Source: Lycocorax pyrrhopterus obiensis
Lineage: Eukaryota; Chordata; Aves; Passeriformes; Paradisaeidae
NCBI GenBank assembly: GCA_014706295.1
Contig: JACSVZ010000016.1
Location: forward strand, 6,863,168-6,927,167
Reading direction: 5' to 3'
DNA: 64,000 nucleotides
Part shown: piece by piece, positions 49,801 to 63,854 of the stretch
Numbering within the stretch: the stretch's first letter is position 1
Layout: every line of letters starts with the position of its first letter
Made by a program: the position numbers and the translations under genes
The notes under the pieces: generated by a model
Database searches by the model: none
Told to the model about the DNA's origin: nothing
What the model saw: only the letters and a program-made list of their open reading frames with translations

Positions 49801-50078
49801 TTTAATCTGCAATATTATATATGAGACATGTGGTACGGGCATCAGTGGAGATCAGGAATCATCTTCATCACTGTTTAAAACCGTTTATAATCCAAGGAAG
49901 CTGGAAAATCACAGATCAAACTACACCAGGAGATTCCTGGCATAGCTGGGAATTTGTATGAGACACAGAGATTCCTCAAGACCCACAGTGATTACTGCTT
50001 ACTGCCTCAGGTGAGACACTGCAGTCTGAAAGCTAAATCTTTTTACTGCTGGCCTGGTACTGCGGAGGTGATGATGTG

Positions 50079-50440
50079 TCACAGAATCACAGAACCACTT
50101 ACTCTGGGAGGGACCACTGGGGGTCAGTTTGACCAAGCCCCTGCTCAAGCAGGGTCCCTACACCTCGAGCAGGCTGCCCAGAGCCACATCCAGATGGCTT
50201 GGGAATACCTCCAAGGATACAGACTCCACAACCTCTCTGGGCAGCCTTTGCCACTGTTCAACGCCCTCCCAGTAAAAAAGCGTTCCTTGAAGTTCAGAGG
50301 GAACCTCATGCGTTTCACATTGTACTCCTCGCCTTTTGTCCTGTCACTGGGCACCACTGCAAAGACCCAGCACTCCTTTATACCATCTCTTGAGATATTT
50401 ATACACTTTGATAAGATCCCTGATGAACCTCTTGAATGAC
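50079..50440 (-). mobile_element. CR1 LINE fragment, minus orientation
   Basis: It starts with tcacagaatcacagaacc, the reverse complement of the CR1 terminal octamers. It continues through gggagggaccactgggggtc, gcaggctgcccagagccaca, actccacaacctctctgggc, cctcccagtaaaaaagcg, gtcctgtcactgggcacc and gataagatccctgatgaacc. The far border is blurred. The 161-codon ORF running through it (49954-50439) is antisense to the LINE and is not a gene. Confidence 0.92.
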
Positions 50441-51224
50441 AGAACTCACAATGTTTCCCTAGTGTCTAAATTTCACCTATTAAAACCTGCAGGATCCAAA
50501 TCAGGCACTGTATCAGATTTACCTACCTTAGTAGAACTTACATCTCTTTATACACTATTGGTCCCTTCTTATCCCATAGTTCTCAGTAAATATCTACTCT
50601 TAAACTAAGGCTCTCATTCAGTCAACAAGCAAAGATCAATAACTAGATGAAACAAAACACGTGTTGCTTGTCTAATGCACTTCATCTATTGATTAGTTAA
50701 CTCTGTAAAGTGTTTTGGTTCTTCTGGAGCAGAGGATGAGATGGGAATGTAAGGCACCCAACTTGTCTGATTGACAAGCACAATCAACTCAGATTAACAC
50801 TTTAGCAGTTTATCTGTGAATAAACAGCACCACGGGCGAAGCAGCTCCCCAGATACAAAGGCAGATGGATGGGGAAGGGCTGAGCACCTCGGGTGTGCTG
50901 CCAAGGAAATGCAGGTGCACTGCCTCCCTGCTCTGCCAGGAAACCCAGCAGATGTGTTTGCAGAGCACAGAACGGGCTGGCCAAGGCTGCTGAGCCTGAG
51001 CTGGTGTAGATGCAAAGTCAGGCTGGGCATCTCTGTCCAATGCTCCACACGGTCACCTTGTATTTCACACGGCTTATTAGCTCAGACTCGCTGCTGCCTA
51101 CTAAAACCCCCTGGGTATCCAAGATATCAAAAGTCCCTCTAGTATCTTCACAAAGGAAGAGTTGACTATTAAAAATATCCTCCTAGCTTTCCAAAGCTGT
51201 CAGGCTGACTTTTAACACTGGATC

Positions 51225-51238
51225 TTTTTTTTTTTTTT
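51225..51238 (+). repeat. Poly(T) run, T14
   Basis: A simple homopolymer run. No retrocopy body that would explain it as a poly(A) tail is visible next to it. Confidence 0.8.
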
Positions 51239-54200
51239 CAATTTTCTGTAGCATGCTTGTCTTAAAGTATTTGTGCATTGTGCCTCACTGATACTGTTGT
51301 TAAGACATCCTTTGGCTCATGTAAGAGGGTTTTCTTAGCCAGAAACAGGCTTTTGTTTATGTGGGCAGTGATTCATGGGCAGTGTCATTAGGAAGTGAAT
51401 TGAAATCTCTGGAGTGCATCACAACTGGGCTTTGCCAGTCTTTGCTGCTTGAGTCAGATTCTGTGTCCAGCTGAAATTTCTATTACACTATCTAGATTTT
51501 GTAGATGCTGTTAATACAAGTCATGCTTCATTAAGCATGAATTCAAAGTGAACTGGGCTCTGAAGTTCAATAAGTGCTGAAGGACAAACAGAACAAATGG
51601 TTTTATTCCTAGAAGTGTCAGCAAGACAGAGAAGAACATTTGTTTCCGCTGTATATCCACCTCAGAACCAAGTGGGTCTTTTAGAATGATAATTCCCTCC
51701 CAGATTTGATTTTTTTCCCTTTAAATAAGACTTATCTTGCTTCAGGCTTAGATAAAAAGTGAATGAATACTGCTCTGAAATACACATTTATTCTCCGACT
51801 CAATTTTTTTTCACTAGTCCATAACATACAACTTGCTGGTTAAAAGAAGAAGTTCTCCCAACCTGCCCTGCACTGCCAGGTGCGGCTGAGGTATCTTCAC
51901 TACAGCAGGGCAGCTTTGCCCATCACCAAATGCTCCATGCTCTCCTGCAATCTGTTAGGATTCCTAAAGTCCACCAGACACCCCAGAAGAGCTCTGTGTG
52001 CTGCCCAAGCAGCCCACACCTGCAGGCAGCTCTGCTGCCACATTCCCTGGCCGTGTGGATGCACTGCCGTGGGTCAGCTAGCAGGCTGCACACTGGCCTG
52101 GCCTGTTCTCTCAAGGACACTACAGGTGCCACATCCTCTCACAAATATGCTCGTTACAAAGGCTACAAATTGACAAGCAATTAAGTTACAGATGGGGAGG
52201 CAGCTCTGGTTCATCAGGTCCTTGATAGTGATTGCTTTTGTACAGCAAAGAGAAGGTTTGGCTGAAACTGAGCGCAGCAGTGTGCTTGTCACAGGGATAA
52301 GGTTCACAGGAAGACCCAGGACAAAGTGTGAGCCTTGATTTTGGCTTCACATCTCCCCTTATTCCAAAGCAAAACCAAATGGGGTCAGATCTAAGTCTCT
52401 GTAAGGGTGCTCAAAAGCTGCCGCTCTTTGGAAGTTACCACAGAATGGCTCCTTGCCTTGGAGTGATTTGGTTCTGAGCTCACATGTCCCATAGGACAAG
52501 GGGAACACTTCCCCCCAGCATCACCCTGGATCCATAAGAGCATACAAAGAACGGGGTTTTAGTGAAAAGGTGGCAGTTCACAGAAGGACAGAGATCTGAG
52601 CCAAAAGCAGTTTGGATACCGAGGGAGAGGAGGGAGAGGGAGAAGCTGGGTAAAAGGAGATTATGCAAGCAGGGTCTGTGAGGCCAGTGGCAAGGAGTGG
52701 GTGTGTAACTACAGTAATTAGTGTAGCATAAGACTCTGATCGATGGGGTTTGATTAGGGTTGGCAGGCACCAGAACTGTTCCAGTGCATTCATTTTGTGC
52801 AGCTCCAGCTTACAGGAGTTGTGATTGACTTTTAAGGAGTTACAAGGAGAGGCTATTCAAATGCCAGATCTGCTTCCAGTTACTCAGCTCTCACAAATGT
52901 GAGAAAGCTGTGTCTCTGAGTCATACCTAGCTTTGTCCTTCTTGCAAGCCAAGAAAAGATTTATTTTCTATTTTAATAGAATACTTAGAGCATTCCTACT
53001 TTATTGTGTCCATAAAGGGATTGTTGGCCCTTAATGGCTCAAATCCCAGCATCCCCTGACTCACTCTGTGGGTACTTTGCTTCCAAATAGCTCCATTGTG
53101 CTGTACCAGACCCTAACACCTGAGGCTAATTTTGCCTTCCTTCTATCACACATTTGTTATGATCGTGACTGCTTAAATTCTTTGTTTCTCATTAGACAAA
53201 TGCCACCTGTATCTCCAGTCACGCTCCTTGGCTACATAAATACTTTAAGAAGAGGCAGCCTAGTCTGCCCATTGTAGAGCAGCAAAGCAGGTAGTCCAGA
53301 AATATTTTAAGTTTCAATTGTTTGAGTCTTGTAATAGTATTTTATTCATCCCAGAAGCTCCTCATTCTATTAAGCCTTCCATTCAGCTACTCCTTTATAG
53401 AGACCTCCCAACATTAAATCCACAGTTACCTAGGTTTTCCAAATAAGTAACCTGAAACAGAACATGACAATAAAGGTTGCTCAAAGTCCCAGTTACTCTG
53501 TGGCAAAGCCTGACCAAAGTCCCCTAATAGCATATTTTATCCAAATCAGGTTGTATCAAGAACAGATTTTACAAGAAACATGCCAATTATCATTAACAGA
53601 CAGCAACTAGAACTCATAAGCTGCAAACATTAAGAGATATTTAGACTATAAAGAAATAGAATCAGTTGGGAAAATATGCAGGAACTGATGGTAGGAGAGA
53701 CCCTGTCCTCCTAAAGGACAGCTTGCCTCAGGAAAGCCCCCTTTCTCCTCCCCAGGGAGCTACTAGTACTTAAACAACCGCTTCCAACTGCTGAATTCTC
53801 AGATAAGAACTACTAACCTTTGGAAAAAACAATGAATCCTTTTGCCCTATAAAACCTTTTTTTTTTTTCATGAGGAGCATAGAATTATTACACATAGCAC
53901 AGGGACATTTTCCTGTATAGTTTAAAGCCAGAATATTGTTTAAAATCTTACTGGGTCTGGGCCCCACTCTGCCCTCTGACACTATTTTAGAAGAAGTAGG
54001 TGCCATGCTGCCCACATGTGATGGCCCACGGAAATCAATCCAGGACTCAGCTCCCTGTCTGTGTCTCCATGGCACAGCACAGTGGGGAGCTACAGGAACA
54101 AACCAGGTTACCTCCACAACACTTCCAGCACAGGGCTAATTAACACATCTCTCTTTCTTATGCACAGATTTGAACTGTACTGGGCAAAATTCTGATAAAA

Positions 54201-55871
54201 GAGCAGACAGACAACACTGGTTATATCAGAAAACTAAGTAGGACGACTACAGACAACTTTTGGGATATTCTAAATATTCTTACAGTTGAAGAAGAATTGT
54301 AACCCATCACCATCGTGGCTATTAACCAGGAAATTCTTTGGGTACATTATAGTAGAGGGAATTTTTCAAGTGTAGGCATGAAGGGGATTTCTGAAGGAAC
54401 CAAAATGTGTCTCTTCTACCTCAAGGTTTGGTGAGCCTCTGTGAAAATACTCAATCCTCAATAGTATCACAAAAGAAATGAGTAATTGTCCTAAAGAATA
54501 TGATCATACTGAACAAAACAATTAATTCCTCTGGGAAATTCTTGCGGATTTTCAAAACCAGCCTCTGAGATTTGCTAGCAGAGGTATAATTATTCATGAT
54601 CTTCTGAAGGATGATTAAAAAAAGAAAACCCTACAAAAAGAGCAATTGCTCTTTATTACATACAGTATCTCTTTGAAACAAATTCAATAGAATCCTCTTG
54701 GGTTTATTCTTAATTGGTTTCATAGGATGCTCCCATAAGGGAAACATTTTTGAACAGAATTCCACCAGGATCTTTTCATCATCTTTGCATAATTCTGATC
54801 ATATATCATTACTGAAAGCCTGTTATATTTCTAGCCCCAAGTTTAATGTAAAGCATTTTTTCTTCTGACATTTCTTATGTTAAGCCTCCGATGCAGAAAA
54901 GACCACAAGCAGCTTGTGGGCACATAATGTATGGCATTTGATAAGCTACTTGGGCTTGAATAAGAGAATATTTAACAAACATCCTGTGATTTATAAGTGA
55001 AAGAATGAAATCATGAGAGAAACAAATTTACAGGCAAAGCATATCCTTACTAATTCAGCAGTGCTCTCATCACTTTCACAGCTCACACTCATATTTATTA
55101 TGCATTACTTGGAGCTACTTATTTTGAGAGGGAAAATTGCACCTTGCAGACAACTTCACTGTATTACTAAGTACCAAGATCATATTTTTCATTCCTACTT
55201 ATCTCTGGTATGAAGATGAAATAATTATCTTTTCTTTGCATTTTCCCATGACAACCAAACATTGAGATTGGTCAGTAGTTGTTTGAAGACACTGCAGCTA
55301 ATCCACACTGTTTAATTCACATGGCAGACACACTCAGTTAGCAGATCCCTGAAGCTTGGTGTGGGTCCATAAAAGGACAGGATTCTCCTAAAAGGGCTCT
55401 AAAGTTCTGGATCTAAACAAAAGGTCCAGATAGCCCAGCTGCCAGCTGGAACATTTCCTGGTAATAAGTCCCAGTACAGAAACATGTTAAGAAACAAACA
55501 GAGATACAAAGCTACATTTCATAGGTCAATAACACAGTTTGTTGGTGGAGAGCTAGACAAATCTGCAAATATAAATTCAAAAGGTACCCAATTCCTCCTG
55601 CTTTCTTGAATGTTCTAAAGCCTTCATAAACGTGATGATTAATACTCAGCTGTAAAAGCCAGTGATCCAAAGTGACAGAACAAACAGCAAATTGCCACTT
55701 GTCATCTGCAGAATAAAATAATCAGAATGCTAGAGCTAAAAACATGCACACGGACATGGTAACGTGTCTTATAGAACACATGAGGGCTTTTTTAAGCCAT
55801 GATGATTGAATTGCCTGTTCAGACCCTAATGCTGACATTAATGTGTGCTTCGGATTGTGAGGAGAAGGAGT

Positions 55872-55895
55872 AAACAAACAAACAAAAACAAAAAA
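55872..55895 (+). repeat. (AAAC)n simple repeat
   Basis: A short AAAC tetranucleotide repeat that decays into an A-rich run. Confidence 0.75.
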
Positions 55896-57857
55896 TCAAG
55901 AATGTCCCTTCAGAGATGTTCTCACGGAGAGCTGGCAATTACACTGTCCTCATATTGATCAAAAATGGAAATGCAGTGTGGAGCAACTGGAACCAATAGA
56001 CAAAGTGGCTTGGTCAGGAGTAACCTTTCAATTCAAATGACACCACTTGACATGATGGTGTTGTCAGCAAAGCTAAAAAACTGAAAGAGCAGACATTAAA
56101 CCAAAAGACCCTCCCAGTAATGGGAGCTTCACAGGGGTTCAAGCACATTGACCCAAAGGGACAGCAACAGTGTGAGAGCATCACTCTTCAGCTGCCAATA
56201 CAAAATTGGTACAAAGGGCAGAGAATTAGGAGCAGTACACCCAAACCACATCTGAAACGATCACTTCCCATGCAGAACACTAAAACTGCACACCTTGTGT
56301 GTGCATGACCACCCCCAGAAAAATCCAACCTATTCACTGTTTCTAAATTCAGGAGGAAGAGCATAAGGAAAAAAACCTGCTTGCAACTTACCACATTGTT
56401 CAAGGCATGATTTAAAAAACAAAAAGAATTAATGTGTTACAAGATCACACGGTGTAAAGTGCAGAGAAGCACATGATCATCTTTAGTCTGCATTTGAACT
56501 TCATTTTTCTAATCCCTAAGGCACTTCTAAAAGATTTTCTAATAGGAAAAGTTTTGTTCTCTGGGGTACAAGTTCTCAATTGCTATGAATTTTCTCTCAC
56601 TACCTCAAGGATAATTATCTTCTCTAACCACTGATACATCGTCTGCTTTGAATCTTCCACTTCTTTGACCAAGGAGTCCAATTTAATAGAAAAAGTTTAA
56701 TCTTCCCTTCCAGGGAGTTTCAATAATGTTTTAATTTCATTTGTCTAGAAGGTGATCAAGTCTAGCACTTTTACAGAATCTGCTTTCACAGAGATCAGCC
56801 TGTGGGAGGTTTTCCCTGACCACGGTGTGGGACAGCGGGCTGTGAAGGCTGACAGGAACTGCACAAACTTGTGGCAAGCAAAAAGAAAACATCCTTTAAG
56901 AGTCATTAAGCAAAAAAATATTGTCTCCAGTTCAAGAAGTCCTACATCTGCACGTTTCTGCAGGGTGGAAGAGTATTCAATGAACAAATATCTTTGCATT
57001 GTTCCCATCTTCTTCCCTAGGGCTACGGTGCTGTCCTAATGTCAGAGGCAGAAAACACCCAGCACGGGACCAGGCCTTCACCTCACACCACAACTCTTTG
57101 AGAGCTTACAACTGCTTATTGGAACACTCACTTCTCACTAACTTTAGCAATGCCATTAAGCATTCAGCTCCTGAAGGAAAGAAGGTTGCTGGAATCACCA
57201 TCCCAACCTCAGAGCTCAAAGGGAGTTAAGCCTTCCTTTGTCCCCCAGCCGCTGCTGTGCCCACAGATGTGTGCTGCAGCCTGAAGCCTGCCTGGCATCC
57301 ACAGGGGCTGCTACGGATCAGGTAATTCTAACCCAGTTCTTCACTACTGCAGCTAAACAAACTTGAACGAGTTTAAAAGCAAAAAGAGACTCTGCGAGGT
57401 CTCGGTATGTATTGCCCAGGTAAACACCACAGCTGAACTGATGAAGCAGGACCCCTTGGGGGTCTGGAGTCCCAGCGTGCTGTTATGGCTTTTCCTTTTC
57501 TCCTTTTCACTCTCACTGTATTTCTTGTGCCATCTAAATAGCATATGTTCTGTGATTCAAATCAGCCAAACCTTTCTTGGTTTCATCAAACTTTACAAAT
57601 TTGGCATGTAAAAGGCTTGTCTGTTGACTTTAATGAACACAGACAGGTATCTTTAAAGATGATGAAGAAAGAAAATTAAGAAGGTTAATAAAATATTACA
57701 ATTATAACCACATCTTAGTACCTGAACTGCTTGACAATCCATGTTCCTTTTGTGCTCATTCACTTTGTTTTCTCCTGAGCTCCAGTCTATTTTATTGCAC
57801 TATTTCTATCTGGTTTTGAAAATTTCCAGCCTAAGGCAGGCAGACACTCTCTGCAGG

Positions 57858-57877
57858 GACTCCTTGTACAAGGAGTC
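57858..57877. repeat. 20-bp perfect palindrome
   Basis: The ten bases gactccttgt are followed directly by their reverse complement, with no spacer. I know of no binding factor with this exact site. It sits in single-copy intergenic sequence. Confidence 0.85.
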
Positions 57878-60442
57878 TTGATCATCTCTTGATGACACAT
57901 AGTCTAATTAGGAAATCAGGTAAGGGTAGGCAAGGCAGCAGAGGCAAAACCCATTAAAAGCAACCAGGACTTAATTAATTTTCTTGGGAAAATAAAAATT
58001 AACTTTATTATTATTTTTTCCTTTTCACAAAGAGTCTGCTTTATCAGAAGTCTTGTGCCCTGAACCGTTAATTAATTAAACTTACGGTTTCAACCAGCTC
58101 TCAGAGTAACCTGCTTAATTTCATCCTGGCTGAGAGAATACTCCCCAGCAATTTTGTACTTCCTTGACTTTCAGCTATGCAACTGTTTCAAAATCAGGAA
58201 CTTTGGAATCTAATTGTGCAGCAGTATGGTTGTTAGGATTATTGTTACTAACAATATTCATGTGTTATGCACTAAGATAGACTATTTATCATATTTTATT
58301 TTAGAAATTAATTTTCTCACTCTCCTTTTGTATTCAAAACAGAATTTCCCTGAGGTCAAACAGAATGAAATCTCATTGGTATGAACAATCACAGAACCCA
58401 AAGTTTAGACTTGCACATGCATACACTTGCTCTAGGAATGCTTTCATCCTATGAAGCGAAAGTGCATTCTCAAAGAAAAACACAAGAAAAAAAAGCTTTA
58501 GCATCAAGATTGCTTAAAACAACTCAGTAGTAAAGGAGAAGGGCAGAACTCTAAGCCCAGAAGACTAGAAGTGTTTAACAAAACCACGGGGCAAACAGGT
58601 TCAAAGGAATTGAGGCTACTGAAAGGCAGTGCTTATGTACAGTAAAATAGGCTGTGTGGACTTTGTAGATGCCTTTAGCACTTTATTCCCTAAAGCTCAG
58701 TGACAACATGCTTGTGTGTTTTCTTGCATGGCTGCTTTGGATGGCCAATGACCTCTCAGGAAGGTTTTAGCAAGGGTTGAATAATTACTCTTGATATTTT
58801 GCATCACATTGTCATGAATGAAGGCAAACCTCTACTAGAAAACGAGAAACCCCCATAAATGTAATTCTGTGTAAGTCTATTAAAAAAAAGCTGCCAAAGC
58901 AAGTTAGCTCACTAGTGAGGCCATCTCCAGGCATCATGGTCCTAATTATGTATACACTCGAGAACAAAAATTCAGCAACATAAAGTAACACAAATTAAGT
59001 ATCATCAGTATTTCTCACCCAAGAAATTTTTGCATGAACACAAGGAAGTTCAGCAAAAGCTGTATTGCAATGGATGGCTGAACAAGATCCATATTAAAAA
59101 CCAGGAAATACTGGTATTACCTGTCTCCAAGAGGAGAAAACTCTAAACTTCATGTAAGATGAGACCCTGCAGAGTATGTGGGCCAGATAAGAACAGAAAC
59201 AGAAAAGTCCTTCTCTACAGAGCAGCATTTTAATCCCAATTCTCTTTTCTCGGGCCGGGGAAAGCGGTGTGGTGCAGCCAGGGACACAAGCCTATTTCAA
59301 AGCTATTAGAATTGTTAGCTGGGATTAATCAGATTCCTGAGAAGGTGTGAGGGATGCCTGTTTGTGGACTCACCCTCTCCTTTGAGCAAGGATCTGGCTC
59401 ACAGCCTTCTACCCTGGAGCACAGGAAGAGCTGGACCATCTCAAGTTGTGCCTTGGGGAATACTGAAGAGGCCCAGGATGTGCTCCTTGATGCCAGGGGT
59501 TTTGAGCACTTTGCTCTGAAGAAAGAGGATGAGAACTTGCATAAGCAGAAAGAGTTGAGTATCAACAGAGCTGTCAGGTGAAGCAGATAAGAAGATAAGA
59601 CCTGGGGCAAAGATGGAATGCTAATGTCACGGGGGAAATGCAGAAGTCACCTGTCCAACAGGGTAAGCTGCAGCTGTCCTCAGCCAGCTAAACTGCTTGG
59701 GCATCCTCGGAACCAGAGAGCTACTGCCCCTCACGGACAGGGAAAGGGCTGCTGGAACAGACACCCCTCAACACTGCAGTGCTGTGTTCTGTGTGTGTTC
59801 CATGCCTGAAAGCTGGAGGAACAACAGGTCAACAGACATCTTTAAAGAATTAAGAAAAAAGTACTGAAAGAATTAGATTTGGTCAGCTCAGCCAGCAGAA
59901 GCAATACTGCATTTCCTTCTCTTCTCCCAGTCTTGAGCTTCTAAGAAGCAAAGACAATGTTCTGCTGATTTATTTCCCCAGAGACAGGGAGCTAAAATTG
60001 TCAGAGAGAAAAGGAAATAAAAGTTATGCCTGCATATGACAACTATTGCTGGAAAAAGCAATAATAAAGAAATGAATGTTTCTTGTATATACTTGTTCAA
60101 TTCAATTAGAACACAAGATGTTTGTTTCTTGTAAAGTTAAATTCTGCTCCGTATAACAGACACATAAAGGTACAATAACCCTGTTTGCACCAGACCAAAA
60201 CCCACAATAATGTCCTATAAAATTAATTTCCAGCTTCTTATGAAAACAAGTCACTTTTTAATAATATGTAATGGCATTATTTATTTGCTATAATTTTAAT
60301 AGCAAATGAATTTTGAAAATAAGGTATATATTTGAAGAAAGGGTACAGTCTCATTTTTTGAATGATATTTGCAAGAATGACTTCATGCAGCTCTTTATGT
60401 GACACACTTTTCAGTTACTATGCAGATTTTTTGCCTTTTATT

Positions 60443-60486
60443 GCTATGATCCTGACAGGTCCCTTCCAACTCAGCATATTCTATGA
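60443..60486 (+). mobile_element. Short CR1 3'-end relic
   Basis: Only the terminal 40 or so bases of a CR1 remain: tgatcctgacaggtccc, then ttccaactcagcatattc and tatga. This matches the conserved CR1 tail plus its terminal octamer, and everything 5' of it is lost. Confidence 0.6.
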
Positions 60487-60823
60487 AAAGATAAAAAAAC
60501 ACGAGAGAGAATGCTCTCCCTTGGTTGAAGGGGAGAGAAATTTTGAAAATTTTATTTGCATTGTGTCTATGTTACTCATCACATCTAATCAAGAGGCATC
60601 TCAACATTTTTGCTGACAGTGGAACCCTGTTAAAGGCAGTCCTGCCACAAGGACTAATTCAAAATCTGGGTTAAAAAACCATCATTAACCTCATCAGACA
60701 GAATTAAAGCCCAATGGATTACAGGGCCAAACTTGGAGGAGTTCTGCACTCACAAAGGAGCTCTAAAGTTAGAGGTCCTAAATTTTCAGTGGTAAGCCTG
60801 TCTACACAGCACACTGAGGCTGG

Positions 60824-60893
60824 GCTGTGTCAGTGGATTGTGCCAATGGAGGATTTTGCCAACGGATTGTGGCCACTGGGTTGTGCCGTGTGG
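60824..60893 (+). repeat. Degenerate minisatellite, about five copies of a 13-16 bp unit
   Basis: Successive units gctgtgtcagtgg, attgtgccaatgg, aggattttgccaacgg, attgtggccactgg and gttgtgccgtgtgg share the pattern ttgtgcca-tgg. The units differ in length and sequence, so the array is old or fast-decaying. It is followed about 45 bases later by an (ACAG)n tract. Confidence 0.65.
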
Positions 60894-60938
60894 CTGCGGG
60901 TGCTGCACCTGTGTGTGAGAGGGTGACAGGGAACAGAC

Positions 60939-60956
60939 ACAGACAGACAGACAGAC
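60939..60956 (+). repeat. (ACAG)n microsatellite
   Basis: About four and a half ACAG units directly downstream of the degenerate minisatellite. Confidence 0.85.
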
Positions 60957-63854
60957 GGCACTGGCAGGCACAGACTGAGGAGAACGGGGTTTTCTATGTA
61001 ATTGCTGCCACACACCGGAATTATCCCTGTCTTACATCTCACTATCCTGACGCTGCTGCCCATGCAGGCTCAGTTTCATTATGCAGTCACTCCCTCATTT
61101 CACTTTGTCGGTGTATCTCCCACAAACTCCAGGTTTCCAGAAGCCCCAGAGGCATTATGTGCAGCTTCCTTTCTCAGCTGCAAAACCAGATATGTCAAAA
61201 TAAAGAAACTGTTAAACCATAGAGGAACAAACTGCTCCTCTCCACTTCTGCAGTAGAAGACTTAGAATTATTGCATGTATAATACAACTCAGTAAAGTTT
61301 AACGAGTTTCTGAAAAAGTAATCTTGCTTTATTATCCCAAATTTGTAGGCTAGACCAATATATAAGTGATTTAATAACAGCACACACAGCTTCACTAACA
61401 CTTTTATGGACAGTTCAATGAGAAAAGGAGACAAAACTTATTTCTAAGATCCATTTTAATATATTTCTTCTGACTTTATGGCATGCAGGCAAAAAGTGTA
61501 CACGTAAGCTTAACAAGAGATGGACAGAAGACAGTTGACACCGTTTTCTTCACTGCCAAAGAAAAAATACATGGAAATACTGCCTCTGCAACTACAATTG
61601 AATTTTGGATTCTAGATGAGAAATTGTTGATCTACTTATGCGATACCAAAATTGTTGCCAACGCCAACAACTGTAAGCAGACAACCTATAGAAGCTTTCC
61701 CCCTTTTAGGTTTCCCATTCATTCTTGCAGAGGCCAAAAGACCTTGGTAATTTGAACTTTTATTTAACTTTGTGCAGTATGTGCAACTGCTCACAACTTG
61801 AGCAAACAGCAGAACATCGTGGTGCAGATACAGAATTGTTTATCTAAATAACAAATAAAATATCCATTATTCATGAATAACCCAGCACTGAAGGATGAGT
61901 AAGGTACTGCACCAGTACTGAAATCAAATTTGTGGGTTGTGTGCCTGAGCATCCCTTGTGTGCTGTATTTTAATTGGAGCTGCATAAAACCTGGCAGTAT
62001 TGATTCCCAAGGGCATGAGCAAGTATTTTATTTGGTTCAGATTCAGACGTTTTCTCACACAATGCAGGATTTGTTGCAATTTCTTTTAACAAGAAGTTGA
62101 CATAGGATTATATTTTGGAGATGTCTGCCTGTGTCCTCTGCAATTTGCAATTTTTAATACCTGTCACAGTTAATGAGATTGGTGTATAGATACTGATTTT
62201 GTTTCTGTAAGAGCCCACCATCTTGATACCGGCAGGAAAAAGGTAAAAAACCCTCCTTCATATCTCTGAGACCTGTTTTCTACTACAGAGCAAAAACTCA
62301 GACTGGAGATAATAGATGACAAAATAGCCAAAATTTCAGGGCTGTTTGGAAAAATTCTGACTATATGTCAAGATTGAGGCTCAATGAAGCCTTCCTTTTG
62401 CATTTTACAGACTGAGAGCCAGACAGAGAGAAGCTGACAAGAAGACATCAAAAGTGGGATGAGAACACAGACCTTCCTTCTCTCAAACGAGAACAACGTA
62501 GGATCCTAGCAAGCACATCTTGTACACGTCCTCATGTGGATTTCCACAGCAGACAAGCCATGTATGAGAAATTCACAAAAATCTGAATATAACAGGGGTA
62601 CAAAAGAACTTCTGACCCAAATTTATCCCATCATCCAGTTATTCATCTGTTCAGTCACACCACCACTGTTTCAGTATGTCCTCACCTTGGAATTCCTGAG
62701 ACAAAGAACGTTCTGAGCGCAGCAGAGTAATAACTGAGTTGTTCACAGAGACATCTCTGAGAGCAGCCCACGAGCAGCCCTTGCCATGCACACAGCCCAT
62801 TTCCCAGGTTCTTTCAGACAGCCAGAACACAGAGCACGCATCAAAGTAGCCACTGAAACCCATTCCTGACTTCGGATCTTTCAGCTAAAGATGCACATAA
62901 AAAAGCTACCATTGAGGACTATATGCACGGTCCTATGACTCCTTTGGAGTCACCTTACAGATATACCAACAACCTTATTATATTCCTCCAGCTACAGAGA
63001 TTTTATGTATTTCTCTCTAAGAACATTCTGACAGTAATAATCAAAACAGAGAAGCAGCCTTAACACGTGTTTGGTGGGCTCTATGATAATATAAGCAAGT
63101 CTCTAAGAAGTAAACTCTAGTTTCCTTCTTTTCTCCTTTGCAAAGGAACGCATTCGAACAGTAATTGCTTGCACAAAGTGCAAGAAAATTTTGAAATAAT
63201 TTGCGCTGTGTGACACATCCCTTATGAAGTGAGAGATGTGTAATATTCTGGGTGTTACTTTTTAATTAAAGCCAAAGAGCAATCTGGATAGATTTTGTTT
63301 TTTTCTTCCAATAATATACAGGTCATCCCCAGCAACATAATGCTATGAACTATTTACCTCTTACACAACACGGAGCTGCAAACCACGAACACATTATGCA
63401 CTTCTTCACTTCAAAACATGAATAGAATATGATTGACGATCTTTTAAGACAAATTATTTTCTTCTCCTTTTTTTTTCTACCTATCTTTGAAGTTATGCTG
63501 CTGAAAGCCTACTATGTGAAGCAAACATTACTTAGGGGTTCCTGTACTGTGTGTACTGTGCACAGAATGAAAACCCTACAAGGAGGTTTATCATTGTAAA
63601 GTTCTGCTTGGCTTTTTAGCTCTGCTCTTATCATAGTCCTGGATCAAAGGAACAAGGAGATCTGTTGTGGTTAGTTAGGAAAAGTCACTATAGAGAAATA
63701 AAAGGCCCAATAACTTTAACCCAGGTTTCCACATGGTTTGGACTACAAAACTTTCCAGCATGGATAAGAACACACCAGAATCACATCAGTACACAAATTT
63801 TGCTAAAATGAAAGTTGGGCCACTTCTAACAGCTTTGATGAATTGAAAGCAGTT

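Noticed and set aside
49954..50439. 161-codon plus-strand ORF
   Set aside because: Most of it runs antisense through a CR1 fragment; it is not a gene.
61483..61755. 90-codon plus-strand ORF that looked protein-like at first
   Set aside because: There is no known motif, no convincing splice borders and AT-rich codons like the background, so it cannot be supported.
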